A stretch of 64,000 nucleotides of DNA from Cupriavidus pauculus (GCF_002858765.1 NZ_PJRP01000001.1:753366-817365), one strand, 5' to 3'; shown: positions 26,204 to 35,622, counted from the stretch's first letter. Made by a program: numbers and translations. The notes: generated by a model not told the origin, from the letters alone.

Positions 26204-27238
26204 TTATTTGCCGATGCCGTCGAAGAAGCCCAGGATCCGCTCGGGCAGCCATTCGATATGGCCGGCCAGCGGCAGCAGCGGCAGTTGTCCCAGCAGGCCG
26301 CCACGCGGCGTCATGAAGCCGACATGGCCGCCGTACGCGGGCTGTTCCAGCAGCACGTCGGCGCTGACGTCGGCAGGGCCGGGCAGATGCCGGGCGGGCA
26401 GGAACGGGTCGTTCCGGGCGTTGAGCACCAGCGTGGGAATGCGGATCTCGCCCAGGATGGGTTTGCTGGCGGCGCGGGCCCAGTAGTCGTCGGTATCGCG
26501 ATAGCCGTGCAGCGGCGCGGTGACCACGTTGTCGAACGCGTACAGGTCGCGGCTGCGCAGCATGGTCTCGCGATCGAACAGGCCCGGAAACTGGTCGAGC
26601 TTGGCCAGCGACTTGCGCTTGAGCGTCTGCAGGAACATGCGCGTGTAGAGCATGTTGAAGCCGATCGACAGCGCGGCGCCGCCGGCAGCCAGATCGAGTG
26701 GCGCCGAGATGGCCGCCGCGCCGCGCAGGAAGCTGGCCTCGCTGCCATCCTCGCCCAGGAAGCGCAGCAGCGCGTTACCGCCCAGCGAGATGCCCACGGC
26801 CAGCATCGGCCGGTCGGGCTCGGTGGCTTGCAGCTGGTCGCGCAGCCGATGCAGAACCCAGCGGATCTCGGCCGAATCGCCCGAGTGATAGAAACGCGGT
26901 GCCTGGTTCAGCTCGCCCGAGCAGCCACGGAAATGCGGAATCACGCCTTGCCAGCCGCGGTCGCGCAGCGCCGTCATCAGCGTCTGGGCATAGTGGCTGT
27001 TGGAGTCGCCCTCGAGGCCGTGGAACATCACCACCAGCGGCGATCCGGGCGTCGTGGGGTGGGTGGTCCAGTCGAGGTCGATGAAGTCGCCGTCCGGCGT
27101 GGTCCAGCGTTCGCGGCGGAACGCGATGCGGCGGTGCCGCGTGAAACGGGCCGGCAGGATGGTTTGGGCGTGACCGCCGCGCAGCCACCAGGGCGTCTGG
27201 AACGTGTCGCCGAACAGCATGGCCCGCGCAGCCGTCAA
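26204..27238 (-). CDS. YheT-family alpha/beta hydrolase
   Basis: The 344-residue hydrolase of the YheT/ABHD1-3 type has VVMFHGLEGDSNSHYAQ (oxyanion loop), the nucleophile elbow Gly-Ile-Ser-Leu-Gly-Gly-Asn near residue 151, LVLNARNDPFLP (acid) and YGGHVGF with the catalytic His. GGHAQTILP near the N-terminus is highly typical of the family. Substrates are probably short or medium acyl esters; the physiological one is unknown. The start overlaps the stop of the SnoaL-like gene by 4 bases, indicating translational coupling. Confidence 0.92.
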   Translation of the reverse strand: MTAARAMLFGDTFQTPWWLRGGHAQTILPARFTRHRRIAFRRERWTTPDGDFIDLDWTTHPTTPGSPLVVMFHGLEGDSNSHYAQTLMTALRDRGWQGVIPHFRGCSGELNQAPRFYHSGDSAEIRWVLHRLRDQLQATEPDRPMLAVGISLGGNALLRFLGEDGSEASFLRGAAAISAPLDLAAGGAALSIGFNMLYTRMFLQTLKRKSLAKLDQFPGLFDRETMLRSRDLYAFDNVVTAPLHGYRDTDDYWARAASKPILGEIRIPTLVLNARNDPFLPARHLPGPADVSADVLLEQPAYGGHVGFMTPRGGLLGQLPLLPLAGHIEWLPERILGFFDGIGK

Positions 27239-27675
27239 TGCAGCGCCTGCCCCGGTGCGGCGGCCACGGCGGCCACCTGCACTGCGTTGGCCGGGCTGCA
27301 GTGGATGTGGGCCAGGCGCCAGCCTTCGTGGTTCTGCATCAGCACATAGGTGGTGTGGACGAACAGGTCGGCTTCCACACGGCCTTCGCCAAAGCGCAGC
27401 GCCTCGGTGACGTCGAAGATCGATACGCCCAGCGATGCATGGCTGCTGGTTTCGATGGCGTCGATCAGCACCGGTTGCTCTTCCAGCAACTGCGCAAAGG
27501 CCTGGCGCAGGTTGTCATGGCCGATCAGGCGCTGGCCGTCGGGCATCACGCAGGTGACCGAATCCTCGTCCAGCCAGAGTCGCAGCGCGCCATCGGCATC
27601 GCGCAACTTCATGGCTTCACGGAAGGCCTCGACGATGTCTTCGGCGGAATCGAACAGGCGGGCGAAACGGGGCAT
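27235..27675 (-). CDS. SnoaL/NTF2-like domain protein
   Basis: The 146-residue protein has the cone-shaped NTF2-like pattern: helices AEDIVEAFREAMKLRDADGALRLW, then DSVTCVMPDGQRLIGHDNLRQAF and beta strands ending GWRLAHIHCSPA. This matches DUF4440/SnoaL-like ketosteroid-isomerase-fold proteins that serve as small hydrolases, isomerases or ligand binders. No specific reaction can be assigned. It is sandwiched between waaF (11 bases) and the YheT-like gene (4-base overlap) on one transcript. Confidence 0.8.
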   Translation of the reverse strand: MPRFARLFDSAEDIVEAFREAMKLRDADGALRLWLDEDSVTCVMPDGQRLIGHDNLRQAFAQLLEEQPVLIDAIETSSHASLGVSIFDVTEALRFGEGRVEADLFVHTTYVLMQNHEGWRLAHIHCSPANAVQVAAVAAAPGQALH

Positions 27676-27686
27676 GTTGGGTTGGG

Positions 27687-28709
27687 TCAGGGACGGTGCA
27701 GGAGCTTGCGCAACTCGACGAACACCATTTCGGGCTCGATTTCCTTCAGACAGCGCAGGTGGCCCAACGGGCACTCGCGCTTGAAGCAGGGGCTGCACTC
27801 GAGTTGAAGCCACATGATACTCGCTGCCTGTGACAGTGGGGGCGTGTGGCGCGGGTCGCTGGAACCATAAACGGCCACCTGGGGCCGGTTCAGCGCGGCG
27901 GTCACGTGCATCAGGCCGGAGTCGTTGCAGACCGCGGCCTCGGACAGCGCCAGCAGGTCCACGGCATCGTCCAGCGATGTCTGGCCGCACAGGTTGCGCA
28001 CGAACGGCGCGCCCTGCACGATCTCTTCCGCGATCTCGGCATCCTTGCCCGACCCCAGCGTGATGATCTGTGCATACGGGTACGACCGGCGCAGCATCTG
28101 CGCCAGCGCCGCGAAGTGGGCGGCGGGCCAGCGCTTGGCCGGGCCGTATTCGGCACCTGGGCAGAACGCGATCACGCGCGTGCCCGGGGCGATGCCGAAG
28201 CGCTCGGCCGTGGTGGCCATGCGCGCCGGGTCCACCTTCAGACGCGGGTCGGGAATCGATTCGGGCGCTCGGGCGCCGGGCTTGAGGGCCAGACGGGCAT
28301 AGTGCTCCACCATCGGCGGACGCTTGTCGCGCGGCGGATTGGCGTGGCGCACGTTGAGCATGCCAAAGCGTGCTTCGCCGCGATAGCCGATGCGCAGCGG
28401 GATGCCGGCCAAGAACGGAATCAGGGACGACTTCAGCGAATTCGGCAGCACATAGGCCACGTCGTAGCCTTCGTGCTTGAGCTGCTGGGCGAACATCAGC
28501 CGCGCGCTGAGCTGCAGCTTGCCGTGCGCCAGATCGCTCGGGAAGACCTTGCTGATCTCGGGCATGCGCGCCAGCACCGGGGCCACCCATTTGGGTGCCA
28601 GGGCGTCGATGACCAGGCGTGGATGGCGCGCCTTGAGCAGCGCGAACAGCGGCTGCGCCATCAGGGCGTCGCCGATCCAGTTGGGGGCGATGACTAGGGC
28701 TTTTCTCAT
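27687..28709 (-). CDS. waaF: ADP-heptose:LPS heptosyltransferase II
   Basis: The 340-residue GT9 glycosyltransferase adds the second heptose to the LPS inner core from ADP-heptose. MRKALVIAPNWIGDALMAQPL is the classic WaaF N-terminus. FCPGAEYGPAKRWPAAHFA and LCGQTSLDDAVDLLALSEA, CNDSGLMHVTAALN (donor-site region) and GSSDPRHTPPLS follow in order. The C-terminus has a WaaF-typical Cys-rich stretch CSPCFKRECPLGHLRCL. The start at 28709 excludes a non-homologous 19-residue upstream extension. Confidence 0.96.
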   Translation of the reverse strand: MRKALVIAPNWIGDALMAQPLFALLKARHPRLVIDALAPKWVAPVLARMPEISKVFPSDLAHGKLQLSARLMFAQQLKHEGYDVAYVLPNSLKSSLIPFLAGIPLRIGYRGEARFGMLNVRHANPPRDKRPPMVEHYARLALKPGARAPESIPDPRLKVDPARMATTAERFGIAPGTRVIAFCPGAEYGPAKRWPAAHFAALAQMLRRSYPYAQIITLGSGKDAEIAEEIVQGAPFVRNLCGQTSLDDAVDLLALSEAAVCNDSGLMHVTAALNRPQVAVYGSSDPRHTPPLSQAASIMWLQLECSPCFKRECPLGHLRCLKEIEPEMVFVELRKLLHRP

Positions 28710-28839
28710 GTCAGTGGGTATTGCTTGGCCCTTTGTTGCGTGGCCCTGTTTTGCTTGCCCGGGCATGTCAACGCCCCGGGGCGCTGGGCGGCCCGGGGCG
28801 TCAGGTCGAAACGGCAGGAAAAGGCGTGGGCCGGGCGGG

Positions 28840-29034
28840 TCAGTGGTGACCCTTCAGCACGGTGCCCGGCTTGAGCTTGTACACGGTGCCGCAGTACGGG
28901 CACTTCACTTCGCCGGTATCCACCACGTCCAGGAACACGCGGGGGTGGTAGTTCCAGGCCGGCGTGTTGCCGGTGGGGCAATGCAGCGGAATGTCTTCTG
29001 CGCCGATTTCGACGACGGTTGCGGTTTGCGTCAT
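28840..29034 (-). CDS. CHCC-type zinc-finger domain protein
   Basis: The 64-residue protein has the ligand set Cys19, His30, Cys45 and Cys48 (LHCPTG, NYHPRVFL, VKCPYCGTVYKL), the bacterial homologue of the mitochondrial NDUFS6-type zinc finger. In beta-proteobacteria this gene typically lies between ilvE and waaF; here waaF is on one side and only the very end of an ilvE-like frame on the other. It starts 53 bases after that frame's stop. Confidence 0.92.
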   Translation of the reverse strand: MTQTATVVEIGAEDIPLHCPTGNTPAWNYHPRVFLDVVDTGEVKCPYCGTVYKLKPGTVLKGHH

Positions 29035-29087
29035 GATCTTGCGGTTGTCTTGCAGGGATGGATTCGGATTCTGCGGATAGCGCCGGA

Positions 29088-29147
29088 TCAGACCAGCGTC
29101 AGCCACTTCCTGTACTTCTCGTCGGTATCGCCCACGGCCGCGAAGAA
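29088..29147 (-). pseudogene. ilvE: Probable ilvE (branched-chain aminotransferase) 3' remnant
   Basis: The minus strand encodes F-F-A-A-V-G-D-T-D-E-K-Y-R-K-W-L-T-L-V-stop, which resembles the C-terminus of beta-proteobacterial IlvE proteins (an AFFAAV...KY..WLTLV pattern). Homology stops abruptly around 29150; upstream codons (LYGFCWCHA) do not look like IlvE. The 5' part of the gene is therefore missing, and the divergent helicase gene begins less than 130 bases away. The match is short, so the call is probable. Confidence 0.55.
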
Positions 29148-29275
29148 CGCGTGGCACCAACAAAAGCCGTAAAGGCGCCATTGTAAGCCGGGGGGCCTTG
29201 CGTGCCAACGCGGCGGGGCACACACACCGTTCTACAATCGCACCTTCGTTCCGACCTGCGCGCCACCTGTTCCCA

Positions 29276-32203
29276 GTGTCCCAGCCTGCTCCCACCCCCC
29301 AAGATCCCGACGAACCCGCCGGCGCCGACGGCTGGCAGGATGCGCTGGGCGCGCTGGAGGCTCTGGCAACCGGCGAGCCGGCTCCCGATACCGGCGCGGG
29401 CCGCCGCCTGCTGTGGGCGCTGACGTTCGACGCGGACGGTGAGATCGGCACCATCGAGCCGATGGAGCAAAGTTGGGGCGCGCGTGGCTGGACCCGCCCG
29501 CGTCCCGTGACGCTGGCCCGCGTGGCCGACGACGATACCCTCCCGCCGTGGGATGCCCGGGTGGCGCGCGCCATCCGGCGCGACAGCTCGCGCAATCGGC
29601 GCCTGGTGCTCGACCGCGCCGCCGCCATTCTGGCGCTGGTCGGCCACCCGTCCGTGGTGCTGGCCCATGCGCCCACCGTGCCGATGGAGGTGCTTGAAGC
29701 GGCACCCGCGCTGGAAGCCGTACGCGACGGCGACCGCTTTCAGCTGCGCATCGTGCCGCCGATGCGCGCGCCGAAGTCGATGGAAGGCTTTCTGCCGGCC
29801 GCCGCGAAGCAGGAAGCCGAAGCCTTGCGTCAGGTCACGGTGCTGCAGGACGGCGCGCGCCGCCTGCGCGTGATCCGCTTTACCCCCGCCCAGCAAGAGG
29901 CCGCCAAGCTGATCGCCGGCGGCCTGACCGTGCCGGCCACGGCGCAGGCGCGGCTGGACAGCACGTTGCGGGCACTGGCGGGCCACTTCCAGATCCACGC
30001 GGACAGTTCGGGCGAAGCGCGCGAGCGCGACCCCGAATCGCGGCTGCGGGCCGAAGTGGCGCCCGTGGGGCGCGGCATCAGCCTGCGCCTGGTGGTGACG
30101 CCGCTCGGGGCTCTTGGCCCGCGGATGGCCCCGGCCCATGGCCGCGCGCAGCTGATGGCGACGATCGGCGGCGACACGCTGGTCACATACCGCGATCTCG
30201 CCGCCGAGCAGGTCCACGTGGCCGAGGTGTTCGATGCGCTGCCGTTCCTGGTGCAGCAGGCGCCCGCCAGCGGCGAGCACAGCTGGACGCTGGATGACCC
30301 CGAAGACGCGCTGACCGTGATCGAGACCTTGCCGGGCCTGGCAGGCGTGATCGACCTCGAATGGCCGCGTGGCCGCGAACTGCGTGTGTTGTCGGCCGAT
30401 CTGCCGCAGCTGGCGGTCAGCGTGGAAACCGGCAGCGAATGGTTCAAGCTCGTGGGCGAGCTGCATGTGGCGGAAGGCCTGGTGCTGTCGCTGGAAAAGC
30501 TGGTGGCGTGGGCGCACGGGCACGCGGGTCGCTTTATTGCGATGGAGCACGGCGTGTACGTGGCGCTGACCCGCCAGCTGCGCGAGCGCCTGCGAGACCT
30601 GGCCGCCGTGGGCGACGGCGTGCGCGATGGCATTCGCGTGCCGCTGGTGGCCACGCCCTGGCTCGACGACGCACTGGCGGGCGTCGGCATCAATCCCGAC
30701 GCGCACTTCCGCACGCGCGTGAAGCGGCTGCACGGTGCGCGCGAGGCCGACGCCCCGGTGCCGGCCTCGCTGGCCGCCGATCTGCGCGCGTACCAGGTGG
30801 AGGGCTATCGCTGGATGATGTCGCTGGCCGAGGCCGGATTCGGCGCCTGCCTGGCGGACGACATGGGCCTGGGCAAGACGTTGCAGTCGCTGGCTCTGCT
30901 GCTGGCGCGCGCGGCGGGCGGGCCGGCCCTGGTGGTGGCGCCCACGTCGGTATGCGGCAACTGGGCGGCCGAGGCGCGGCGCTTTGCCCCGGCGCTGCAG
31001 GTGCATGTCTACGCGGAAGGCGACCGTGCAGCCATCGTCGAACAGGCTGGCGCGCACGATCTGGTGATCGTCTCGTACAACCTGCTGCAACAGGCGCGCC
31101 GTGCGTTCTGCGACCGGGCGTGGCACACCGTGGTGGCCGACGAGGCACAGTCGTTCAAGAATCCGTCGTCGCGGCGCGCGCAGGCGATGTTCGCGCTGCA
31201 GGCCGACTGCCGTATCGCGCTGTCCGGTACGCCGGTGGAAAACCGCCTGGCGGAACTCTGGGCCGTGATGCGCTTCTGCAATCCGGGCCTGCTGGGATCG
31301 CTGGCGCGTTTCAACGAACATTTTGCGAATCCGATCGAGCGTAACGGCGCCCGCGACCCGCGCGCCCGCTTGCGCCGGATGATCGCGCCCTTCGTGCTGC
31401 GCCGGACCAAGGCGCAGGTTCTGGACGAACTGCCATCCCGCACGGAACTGGTGATCCGCGTGGCGCCCGAGCCGGCCGAGGCCGCGCACTACGAGGCGCT
31501 GCGTCGCCAGGCGCTGTCCGAGGCCGAACGCGCGCTGCTGCGCCCCAGAAAGGACCGCAAGGCGCGCGCCACGCTGCCCGAACCGCAGGCGCGTATCCAC
31601 GTGCTGGCGCAACTGATGCGCATGCGCCGCGCGGCGTGCGATCCGCGCCTGGTAACGCCCGAGACCGGCCATCCCGGCGCCAAGGTGCGTGCCTTCGCGG
31701 AACTGGCGGCCACGCTGGCGGCCAACGGCCACAAGACGCTGGTGTTCAGCCAGTTCGTCGATTTCCTGCAGTTGCTGCGCCAGCCGCTGGACGAGGCCGG
31801 CCTGGTCTGCCAGTACCTGGACGGCGCCACGCCCGCCGCCGAGCGCACCAAACGCGTGGCGGCTTTCCAGGCCGGCGAGGGCGATGTCTTCCTGATCAGC
31901 CTGAAGGCCGGTGGCTTCGGCCTGAACCTGACGGCGGCCGACTACGTCGTGATTGCGGACCCGTGGTGGAACCCCGCCGCCGAAGACCAGGCCATGGGCC
32001 GCGCGCACCGCATCGGCCAGCAACGGCCCGTCACCGTCTACCGGCTGATTACGGCCGGCACGATCGAGGAGCGCATCGTCGATCTGCACCAGGGCAAGCG
32101 CGCACTGGCCGAAGGCGTGCTCGACGCATCCGCCGACGAGGCCACGGGCCGCGCCGCGCCGCTGCCCGATATCGACGAACTGGTGGGTTTGCTACGGCGC
32201 TGA
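29276..32203 (+). CDS. SNF2/RapA-type DEAD/DEAH-box helicase
   Basis: The protein is 975 residues from the GTG at 29276; a TTG at 29198 would add 26. The N-terminal half (about 1-510) is a helical/beta region typical of bacterial SNF2 proteins. The ATPase core has QVEGYRWMMSLAEAGFGACL, Walker A DDMGLGKT (about 528), DEAQSFKN (motif II), SGTPVENRLAELWAVM (III) and the C-terminal GFGLNLTAADYVVIADPWWNPA and GRAHRIGQQRPVTVYRL. Such proteins translocate on DNA and may remodel RNA polymerase or protein-DNA complexes. Neither start has a strong ribosome site, so the N-terminus is uncertain. It runs opposite to its left neighbours and begins right at the ilvE remnant. Confidence 0.9.
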   Translation: MSQPAPTPQDPDEPAGADGWQDALGALEALATGEPAPDTGAGRRLLWALTFDADGEIGTIEPMEQSWGARGWTRPRPVTLARVADDDTLPPWDARVARAIRRDSSRNRRLVLDRAAAILALVGHPSVVLAHAPTVPMEVLEAAPALEAVRDGDRFQLRIVPPMRAPKSMEGFLPAAAKQEAEALRQVTVLQDGARRLRVIRFTPAQQEAAKLIAGGLTVPATAQARLDSTLRALAGHFQIHADSSGEARERDPESRLRAEVAPVGRGISLRLVVTPLGALGPRMAPAHGRAQLMATIGGDTLVTYRDLAAEQVHVAEVFDALPFLVQQAPASGEHSWTLDDPEDALTVIETLPGLAGVIDLEWPRGRELRVLSADLPQLAVSVETGSEWFKLVGELHVAEGLVLSLEKLVAWAHGHAGRFIAMEHGVYVALTRQLRERLRDLAAVGDGVRDGIRVPLVATPWLDDALAGVGINPDAHFRTRVKRLHGAREADAPVPASLAADLRAYQVEGYRWMMSLAEAGFGACLADDMGLGKTLQSLALLLARAAGGPALVVAPTSVCGNWAAEARRFAPALQVHVYAEGDRAAIVEQAGAHDLVIVSYNLLQQARRAFCDRAWHTVVADEAQSFKNPSSRRAQAMFALQADCRIALSGTPVENRLAELWAVMRFCNPGLLGSLARFNEHFANPIERNGARDPRARLRRMIAPFVLRRTKAQVLDELPSRTELVIRVAPEPAEAAHYEALRRQALSEAERALLRPRKDRKARATLPEPQARIHVLAQLMRMRRAACDPRLVTPETGHPGAKVRAFAELAATLAANGHKTLVFSQFVDFLQLLRQPLDEAGLVCQYLDGATPAAERTKRVAAFQAGEGDVFLISLKAGGFGLNLTAADYVVIADPWWNPAAEDQAMGRAHRIGQQRPVTVYRLITAGTIEERIVDLHQGKRALAEGVLDASADEATGRAAPLPDIDELVGLLRR

Positions 32204-32222
32204 GCTTGCCTCCCTAAGGTTG

Positions 32223-32255
32223 TCACCCCGCTCCCGCGCTGCGGGAGCGGGGTGA
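32223..32255. repeat. REP-like palindrome, copy 1, after the helicase gene
   Basis: A perfect 15-bp stem, TCACCCCGCTCCCGC (32223-32237) with its complement (32241-32255) and a 3-base loop, begins 20 bases past the helicase stop. No U-tract follows. The C/T-rich arm relates it to the copies at 32.4, 47.35, 47.47 and 63.06 kb. It may also act in 3'-end protection. Confidence 0.6.
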
Positions 32256-32390
32256 GGGCAGACCGTTCCAGATCCGATGGCGCTTGCACCAAACGGTATA
32301 CAAATTCATCCCGGATTTGGTGCGAATGCACATCCGTAGGCCTTTTCCGCGAGGCGTGCTTTGGCACCGTGGCAAGGGTGTGATGCGCCT

Positions 32391-32430
32391 GCCCTCTCCC
32401 CCAACCTCTCACACAGGCGGGAGAGGGGGG
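32391..32430. repeat. REP-like palindrome, copy 2
   Basis: CCCTCTCCC (32392-32400) pairs with GGGAGAGGG (32419-32427) across an 18-base spacer. It shares its arms with the copies at 47.35 and 63.06 kb. Confidence 0.6.
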
Positions 32431-32488
32431 ATTCCTCGCGGTTCCACATCCTTGCCGCGGTGCATCTAGTCTTAGCACAAATACTGCC

Positions 32489-32516
32489 TTGAGATTCTTC
32501 GGATACAGAATATAGT
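32489..32516 (+). promoter_or_regulatory. Sigma-70 promoter of the amidase locus
   Basis: TTGAGA (32489-32494) and TATAGT (32511-32516) with 16-base spacing lie about 105 bases upstream of the amidase GTG start. The region is clearly AT-richer than its surroundings. Together with copies 1 and 2 of the palindrome this accounts for most of the 416-base gap after the helicase. Confidence 0.6.
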
Positions 32517-32619
32517 ATACCGATCCGTCGATTCTCGACGCCAGCTTCCAACACGCCCCCACAGGCCCGGCCCATTGCATCCATTGGATTGCCGCGCCCA
32601 TGACAACAACGGAGCCACT

Positions 32620-34070
32620 GTGACCCTGCCTGACCCCATGCCGGACGATGCGTCCCGGCCAGATGTCCGCTGGATGCCCGCCCACGTTGCCGCCGCGCAA
32701 TTGGCGCGTGGCGAAACCACGGCGCTGGCGCTGGTCGAATCGTGCCAGGCCGCCTGGGACGCCCATCACGGTCAGGTCAATGCGATCGTGCTGGCCGATT
32801 TCGAGGCGGCCCGCTCGATGGCGTGCCGTTTTCGATCAAGGAATCGTTCGATGTAGCCGGCTGGCCCACCACGTGCGGCGTGCCGGCGCGCGCCACCCAT
32901 CGCGCTGGTGCCGACGCAGTGGTGGTCGAGCGCCTGCGCGCGCACGGCGCCGTGCTGCTGGGCAAGACCAACGTGCCGCTGGGCCTGCGCGACTGGCAGA
33001 GCTACAACGCGGTCTACGGCACCACGCGCAATCCGCACGATCTGTCGCGCACCCCGGGCGGTTCGTCGGGCGGCAGCGCGGCGGCGGTCTGCACCGGCAT
33101 GAGCTATTTCGATATCGGCTCGGATATCGGCTCGTCGCTGCGCAACCCGGCGCACTACTGCGGCGTGTTCTCGCACAAGAGCAGCCACGGCATCGTGCCG
33201 CTGCGCGGCCATGGCAACGGGCGGGCGGGGTTTGCGGAGCAGGACATCAACGTGGCCGGACCCGTGGCCCGCAGCGCGCGCGACCTGGAACTGGTGCTGC
33301 GCGCCATCGCCGGGCCCGACGCCGCCGAGGCGCCGGCGTGGCAGCTGGACCTGCCGCCGTGCGACCACACCCGCCTGGCCGATTTCCGCGTGGCCGTGCT
33401 GCCCACCCACCCGCTGGCCGAAGTCGACGACACGGTCAGCGGCGCCATCGCGCAGCTTGGGCACCAGCTGGAGGCGGCCGGCGCGCAGGTCGCCTGGAAC
33501 GTCCGCCCTGACTTCGATGCCGCGCAACTGTGGCGCATCTACGTGCTGCTGCTGCGCGCCACGACGTCGCTGCACATGGATGACGCCGCGTTCGCCGATG
33601 CGCTGGCGCGTGCCGGCGACCCCGATGGCGACGATGCCAATTACGACACGCTGCAGTTCACCGGCGCCGTGCTGAGCCACCGGCACTGGCTGGGGATGCA
33701 GCCGGCCCGCGAGGCGTTCGCGCGTGCCTGGAACCACTTCTTTGGAGACTTCGACGTGTTGCTGTGCCCGGCCGCGTCCACCACGGCCTTTCCGCTCGAC
33801 GAACAGGGCGAGCCGTGGCAACGCACGATCACGGTCAATGGCCAGCCGTGGCCGCTGACATCGCAGCTGTTCTGGGCCGGCCATTCGGGGCTGTGCGGCC
33901 TGCCGTCGACCGTGGCGCCGATCGGCCCGGCGCGCGACGGCTTGCCGGTGGGTGTGCAGATCGTGGCCCGCCGCTACGGCGATCTCACGTCGCTGCGGTT
34001 CGCGCAGTTGCTGGAAGACGCCGGCCACGGCTTCCGGCCACCGCGCCTCGCTGCATCGTCGAATCGTTAA
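32620..34070 (+). pseudogene. Amidase-signature enzyme gene with internal deletion and frameshift
   Basis: The 5' frame from GTG 32620 (GGAGCC upstream) encodes an amidase-like N-terminus ending VNAIVLADFEAARS, then runs out of frame and stops at 32856. The rest continues in another frame from about 32812 with GGPLDGVPFSIKESFDVAGW, including the catalytic Lys. It goes on through the Gly/Ser-rich signature GGSSGGSAAAV and SDIGSSLRNPA (cis-Ser and Ser) to a normal C-terminus. The usual Ala/Arg-rich helix between these parts (about 15-20 residues) is missing, so a deletion of roughly 50 bases, not a multiple of three, is likely. The intact gene would hydrolyse an amide. Confidence 0.85.
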
Positions 34071-34142
34071 ATCACCGCATCACCCATTCGCCACATCACG
34101 ACATCGCTGCATCGCAATATCGCTAAAAAGGGGAGGGCGATC

Positions 34143-35474
34143 ATGCTGGACTGGTTCAAGGAGTTGTCGCGCGCCGAGCGCAAGGGGTTCTACGGGGCGT
34201 TCCTGGGGCATGCGGTCGACGTGTTCGACTTCATGATCTATTCGTTCCTGATTTCGACGCTGCTGGCGCAGTGGGGCATGAGCAAATCGATGGCCGGGGC
34301 CATCGTCACGTGGACGCTGGTGTCGTCGCTGGTGGGCGCCGTGGGCGCGGGCCTGCTGGCCGACCGCTTTGGCCGCGTGCGCGTGCTGCGCTGGACCATC
34401 GTGGTATTCGCGGTGTCCTGCTTCCTGTGTGGCATCGCCAATTCGCCAGAACAGCTGATGGTGTTCCGCATGCTGCAGGGCCTGGGCTTTGGCGGGGAAT
34501 CGTCGCTGTGCATGGTGCTGGTGACCGAGCTGATCCGCAATCCGGCGCATCGCGGCAAGTACTCGGGCTTCACGGCCAGCAGCTACTCGTTCGGCTGGGG
34601 CGGCGCGGCCATCGCGTACGCCATCACGTTCAGCCTGTTCGAGCCCGAGACGGCATGGCGGGTCTGCTTCTTCCTGGGCATCCTGCCCGCGCTGGTGGTG
34701 GTCTACCTGCGCCGCAACCTTGAGGAACCCGAAGTCTTCCTGAAGAGTCGTGCCGAACGGGCGGGGACGTCGGCCGGTGCCGACCTGGCGCGCGTGTTCC
34801 GCAAGCCGCTGCTGCGCAAGACCGTGCTGTGCAGCCTGCTGTCGGGCGGCATGCTGGGCGCCTACTACGCCATTGCCACCTGGCTGCCGACGTTCCTGAA
34901 GACCGAGCGCGGCCTGTCGGTATTCGGCACCAGTTCCTATCTGGCCGTGACGATCCTGGGCTCGCTGGTCGGCTATGTGGCCGGGGCCTATGCCACCGAC
35001 CGCTGGGGCCGACGCCTGACCTATATCGCCTTTGCGGCCGGCGCGTTCGTGATGGCCATGATCTACATGGTGATTCCGGTATCGAACACGTCGATGCTGT
35101 TCCTGGGCTTTCCGCTGGGGGTGCTGATGCAGGGCGTGTTCTCGGGCATCGGCGCCACGATCTCGGAGTCATATCCGAGCAGCGTGCGGGCCACCGGCTA
35201 CGGCGTGGCGTACAACCTGGGCCGCGTGATCGGATCGTTCTTTCCACTGGCCGTGGGCTGGCTCAACAGTGGGCGCACGTCGCTGGCGCTGGCCATCGCC
35301 ATGGTGGCCGGGGTCGGCTATGCGCTGGTGATGGTATCGGCGGCGCTGCTGCCCGAGACTTCGGGTATCGACCTGGGACAGGCCGGGGGCGGCGACCACG
35401 ACGATGCGACCGAACCCGCGGGCGCCACGGCAGCGCCGCTGACGCCTGTCGCGCCGGCCAGCAAGCCCGCCTGA
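34143..35474 (+). CDS. MFS transporter (aromatic-acid/sialate-type)
   Basis: The 443-residue, 12-helix permease has the N-terminal GHAVDVFDFMIYSFL, the loop 2-3 motif ADRFGRVRVLRW, RMLQGLGFGGESSL in helix 4 and TDRWGRRLTY between halves, as in the AAHS/sialic-acid families. The C-terminal tail is Gly/Asp then Ala/Pro-rich. It follows the amidase pseudogene by 72 bases on the same strand and may have imported the amide substrate or its acid product (inference). AAGGGGAGGG precedes the ATG. Confidence 0.9.
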   Translation: MLDWFKELSRAERKGFYGAFLGHAVDVFDFMIYSFLISTLLAQWGMSKSMAGAIVTWTLVSSLVGAVGAGLLADRFGRVRVLRWTIVVFAVSCFLCGIANSPEQLMVFRMLQGLGFGGESSLCMVLVTELIRNPAHRGKYSGFTASSYSFGWGGAAIAYAITFSLFEPETAWRVCFFLGILPALVVVYLRRNLEEPEVFLKSRAERAGTSAGADLARVFRKPLLRKTVLCSLLSGGMLGAYYAIATWLPTFLKTERGLSVFGTSSYLAVTILGSLVGYVAGAYATDRWGRRLTYIAFAAGAFVMAMIYMVIPVSNTSMLFLGFPLGVLMQGVFSGIGATISESYPSSVRATGYGVAYNLGRVIGSFFPLAVGWLNSGRTSLALAIAMVAGVGYALVMVSAALLPETSGIDLGQAGGGDHDDATEPAGATAAPLTPVAPASKPA

Positions 35475-35584
35475 GCCGGTCTGGATGTGCCCGGCAAGCG
35501 GCGATTGGGGGTGGCGGGTTGCCATGTGACGGCTGCGCTTTGACCTCGAAACAACAGTCGCCCCGCTCGCAATTAAGCCACTGC

Positions 35585-35612
35585 TTACCAGTGGTGCCGG
35601 CGGCCCTATAAT
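35585..35612 (+). promoter_or_regulatory. Sigma-70 promoter of azlCD
   Basis: A perfect TATAAT (35607-35612) is preceded 16 bases upstream by TTACCA (35585-35590). Transcription should begin near 35619, just before a strong hairpin. Confidence 0.72.
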
Positions 35613-35622
35613 GGCTGCTCCG

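Noticed and set aside
29099..32089. A 996-codon minus-strand frame antisense to the SNF2 helicase gene
   Set aside because: Its translation is Arg/His/Gln/Gly-rich low-complexity sequence, as expected from the complement of high-GC coding DNA; the helicase motifs are on the other strand.
34071..34142. CRISPR-like or tandem repeat in the amidase-MFS spacer (recurrent CATCRC words)
   Set aside because: The ATCGC/ATCAC units are irregular in spacing and sequence and too short; it looks like degenerate simple sequence.
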